This document shows, piece by piece, positions 61,401 through 64,000 of a stretch of DNA of 64,000 nt. The first letter of the stretch is position 1. Every line of letters begins with the position of its first letter. Position numbers and translations under genes: made by a program. Source of the DNA: Gavia stellata (taxonomy: Eukaryota; Chordata; Aves; Gaviiformes; Gaviidae); NCBI RefSeq assembly GCF_030936135.1, contig NC_082595.1, positions 109,756,334-109,820,333 of the forward strand, in the 5' to 3' direction. Under the pieces are notes generated by a model. The model was not told the origin of the DNA and searched no databases. It worked only from the letters and a program-made list of their open reading frames with translations.

Positions 61401-62295
61401 ATCTCTCAGAGACCATACAGCCAAGCAGCAGGGAAGAAGCTATCATTGCCAGTTGCTCTACCATCCTACCACTAACCCCTTCTCTTCCAGATTTGAGGTA
61501 GAAATCCTTAATTTTGTAAGCAGTGGGCCAAAACCATGTGAGTGAGTGTGACAACTCAGTGGACATGGACATGGTCCATCGAGTGGGTCTATCTCCTGGC
61601 ATATAGGCACCCTGTTTGCTGGCACAAATGCAGCTAATGACACCCACTTCATTCTGCATCCATTTGCACAAAGCCTTACATGAGATTTATATGGGACTTC
61701 ACCTCATATTAACCCCATGTTCTTTCAAGGAAACGTGGCAGGGACCCAGAGTTCCTCAGAGGCCAGGACACAGTTCATTAGTGTGTAATTGCATGAGCAA
61801 TTACAGCAGAAAAGCTAAAAGAAACCTAAACAGAAGGGCCAGCCCCAGCCACAAGCTACTAGATCATATCCACGTCCTTGTGCAGTGCATACGAGATGTG
61901 AAGGGAAGTTTGATGGCTGCAGGAAGTGTAATTAGTTTGCAGTGATGAGTGGGAGACTGGGAACAATATTAGTGCAGCATATATCATCTTTTAAACAAGT
62001 CCTGTTTACTTATAACAGGCTCCCATGACCTGTGCCCTGAACTTAAACCTCCCCCTTTGCTCTCTTATCCACTCATCTCTTGGTTTTTGCATCGCTGGGT
62101 GAAAGGGAAGGTCAGTCTGATGGTTAGCAAGCTCGCTTGGCCCTTAGGAAATGCATATGAATAGATCTGGAAAGGGCCTTGAGAGGTTGTTCAGATCATT
62201 TCCCAGCCCTGTGGAAGGAGAAACTACACAGAAATCAGTGCTGGCAGCATCTATCTGATGGTCTCATCAAGTATCACACCTAGATCATGTACATC
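58497..62295. other. Intergenic DNA between CR1 copies
   Basis: Apart from the CR1 tail at 60399-60464, no gene or classified repeat was recognised. 58540-58590 resembles 36078-36130 (see findings). Confidence 0.5.
60399..60464 (+). mobile_element. Very short CR1 3' tail
   Basis: Only the last 60 or so bases of CR1 are present: ATGGTTGGACTTGATGATCT, TACAGGTCTTTTCCAACCTT, AGGGATTCTGTGATCTGTG. It carries the same subfamily variant (GATCTTACAGGTCTTTTCC) as the copies at 57735 and 62296. The copy is an extreme 5' truncation. Confidence 0.88.
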
Positions 62296-62627
62296 ACGTT
62301 GTACAATTACCTGAAAGGGGGTTGTGGTGAGGTGGGTGTTGGTCTCTTCTCCCAGGTGACAAGTGATACGACAAGAGGAAATAACCTCAAGTTGCGCCAG
62401 GGGAGGTTCAGGCTGGATATTAGGAAAAATTTCTTTACGCAGAGTGGTGAAGCATTGGAACAGGCTGCCCAGGGAGGTGGTGGAATCACCATCACTGGAG
62501 GTGTTCAAAAACATGTAGACATGGCACTTTGGGACATGGTTTACTGGGCATGGTGGTGTTGGGTTAATGGTTGGACTTGATGATCTTACAGGTCTTTTCC
62601 AACTGTAGTGATTCTGTGATTCTGTGT
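62296..62627 (+). mobile_element. CR1 LINE, 5'-truncated, 3' end intact
   Basis: Starting near ACAATTACCTGAAAGGGGGT, this copy runs through GTTGGTCTCTTCTCCCAGGT, the ORF2 C-terminus ([19 protein letters not shown]), TTGGACTTGATGATCTTACA and two terminal GATTCTGTG units. A frameshift after FFTQSGEA breaks the ORF2 end. It shares subfamily variants with the copy at 57735 but extends about 45 bp further 5', so the two are independent insertions and not a segmental duplication. Confidence 0.95.
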
Positions 62628-64000
62628 CCCATCTGCCCTGGGTTTTCTCTGCCACAGACTGAATGATCTCCTTTGTCCCCGCCTAGTCCCGTGGCTCTGC
62701 ATGCCCCAGTGACCCTCCTCCATCCCTTAGCTTTGCCTTTTCACTCCAAGATGATGCCCACGACATAGAGAGGCTGGTAGCATGGTTCTTCATCTCCATC
62801 CAGGTCCTGGTGGTGTCTTCTGGAAAATCCTCCTTCCTCCAAAAAGCCCATTTTTTTAGTCCACCACTCCCACATGCACATGTACGGGAGTTGTTTGGGT
62901 CAGTGGGACTCATCCTGGCCAAACCTATGCCCACAGCCAAACAGGCGAGTGGGTGCAGAGCAGAAGTACAGCTCTGAGCCTGCCGGCAGCTTTATACTGG
63001 CTCCGGTACTGCCCTTCCCACGCAGCTGAAACTAAGTCAACTCTTTAATTATGCCAGGTTTCCCAAAAAAGGGACAATTTTCTAGGGAATGTGCTTAAAT
63101 ATATGTTTAATGTATATCTTGAAGCAAGCACTTTCAGCAAGGCAGGCTGCGTGGCAGGGACAGAGAGACCTCCCAGCACTGAGAGAGGGATCTCCAAGGG
63201 GATGGGACTGGGGCAGGGTGGGTCCTCGGTGGTGCTGGGGGAAAGGTGATCTGCCCCTTGCTCAGCCTACCCCATGCAAGGGGTATCAGGGACAGACATG
63301 GTTCAGGCCCTGCAGTAAACTATGCAAATACGCTATAAATAGATGCAGTTTCCTGCTGGAGCCTGTCTGTTGCTCTTTTTTAAGGGTCTCAGCCAGGTCT
63401 TGGTGCTGAAGTCCACATGAAGCCAAGGGGAGTGGAGGATGTGCTGTTGCAGAGAAGAGCGGTCCTCGCCACGCCAGTGCCCAGGCTGACCCCAGCACCA
63501 GCTTTTCTCTGAGGCAGAGCCCCTGTCACCGTGCTGTGGCCCGGGAAGTGGGCACCCAAGACAGACTTCCTGGGGTTGAAGACAACTCACCTCCTCCCTG
63601 CTGATGAGCCAGTTCCTTGCCATGCCTCCCTTTGACCTGCTACATCTCCCTGGGAGGTGAGTCCTGTTGAAGTGGCAAGTCCCTTGCAGCAGGATTAGAG
63701 ATTGGGAAAGGGTTTCTTGCCATTCAAGAAGAGAATTTCCTTAATCTCCATGCATTTTTTTAAAGTAGCCCAGATACATACCTGCCAGGGTGAGTTTGGG
63801 TAGTTTTATCCTACCTTGGAGCAAAGGTATGGGAATGGGAGTTCTCCTGCCAACACTTTGATCCTGTGGTCATTGCCAGGCTCGAAACAACGTTGGCAGC
63901 AATGGTACGAATCTCACTGTGAGCCCCTCCTGCTGCTGGCCTTAGCCATCTTCTCTGCCCCATGCATGAGGTTTTTGCAGGAAGGGATTGCAAGAAGGTC
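62628..64000. other. Intergenic DNA to the window end
   Basis: No conserved coding sequence or repeat was recognised in the last 1.4 kb. Confidence 0.5.

Noticed and set aside
39056..64000. TDH (L-threonine dehydrogenase), expected on the right by mammalian gene order
   Set aside because: I looked on the minus strand for conserved blocks such as the N-terminal dinucleotide-binding motif and the YGVSK region and found none, so it is outside the window or too fragmented to see.

Overview
The window reads as vertebrate, almost certainly avian, nuclear DNA. Coding sequence is sparse and split by canonical GT-AG introns. The recognisable dispersed repeats are mostly CR1 retroposons of the bird type, ending in ATTCTGTG-like 8-bp repeats. 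There is no bacterial or viral gene organisation, no CRISPR array, and no rRNA or tRNA gene that I can support. The species cannot be named from the sequence alone.

One protein-coding gene can be supported: FAM167A, on the + strand. Its two coding exons (27577-27954 and 37736-37999) join in phase 0 to encode 213 residues. The start codon has an in-frame stop 15 nt upstream. The first coding exon probably extends 5' as untranslated sequence to an acceptor at 27407/27408. A possible non-coding first exon ends at 18865, inside a weakly CpG-enriched stretch. The 3' UTR probably runs to about 39050, where an AATAAA lies at 39027. In mammals FAM167A is head-to-head with BLK, so BLK would be expected to the left on the minus strand and TDH to the right. 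I looked for conserved blocks of both and found none, so the coding parts of the neighbours appear to lie outside the window.

The rest is intergenic or intronic. Layout: 1-18200 is intergenic with one old CR1 (8881-9135, minus) and an odd CpG- and TATA-bearing patch at 12240-12595. 18200-39050 is the FAM167A transcription unit. 39050-48000 is AT-rich in its first part, then holds an inverted pair of an unclassified repeat and a decayed CR1 reverse-transcriptase fragment (45905-46870, minus). 48001-48580 is a CpG island with no gene assigned. 50640-51115 is a purine-pyrimidine alternating TG-rich tract. 57735-62627 holds four CR1 3' ends on the + strand.

The hunt found no clear new biological system. 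The best leads are the orphan CpG island, a seven-copy unclassified repeat family that I aligned by eye, a 272-codon ORF antisense to the FAM167A intron, and three exact copies of the 10-mer TTAATTGGCC in AT-rich DNA downstream of the gene. Alignments were done by eye, so repeat boundaries are approximate.
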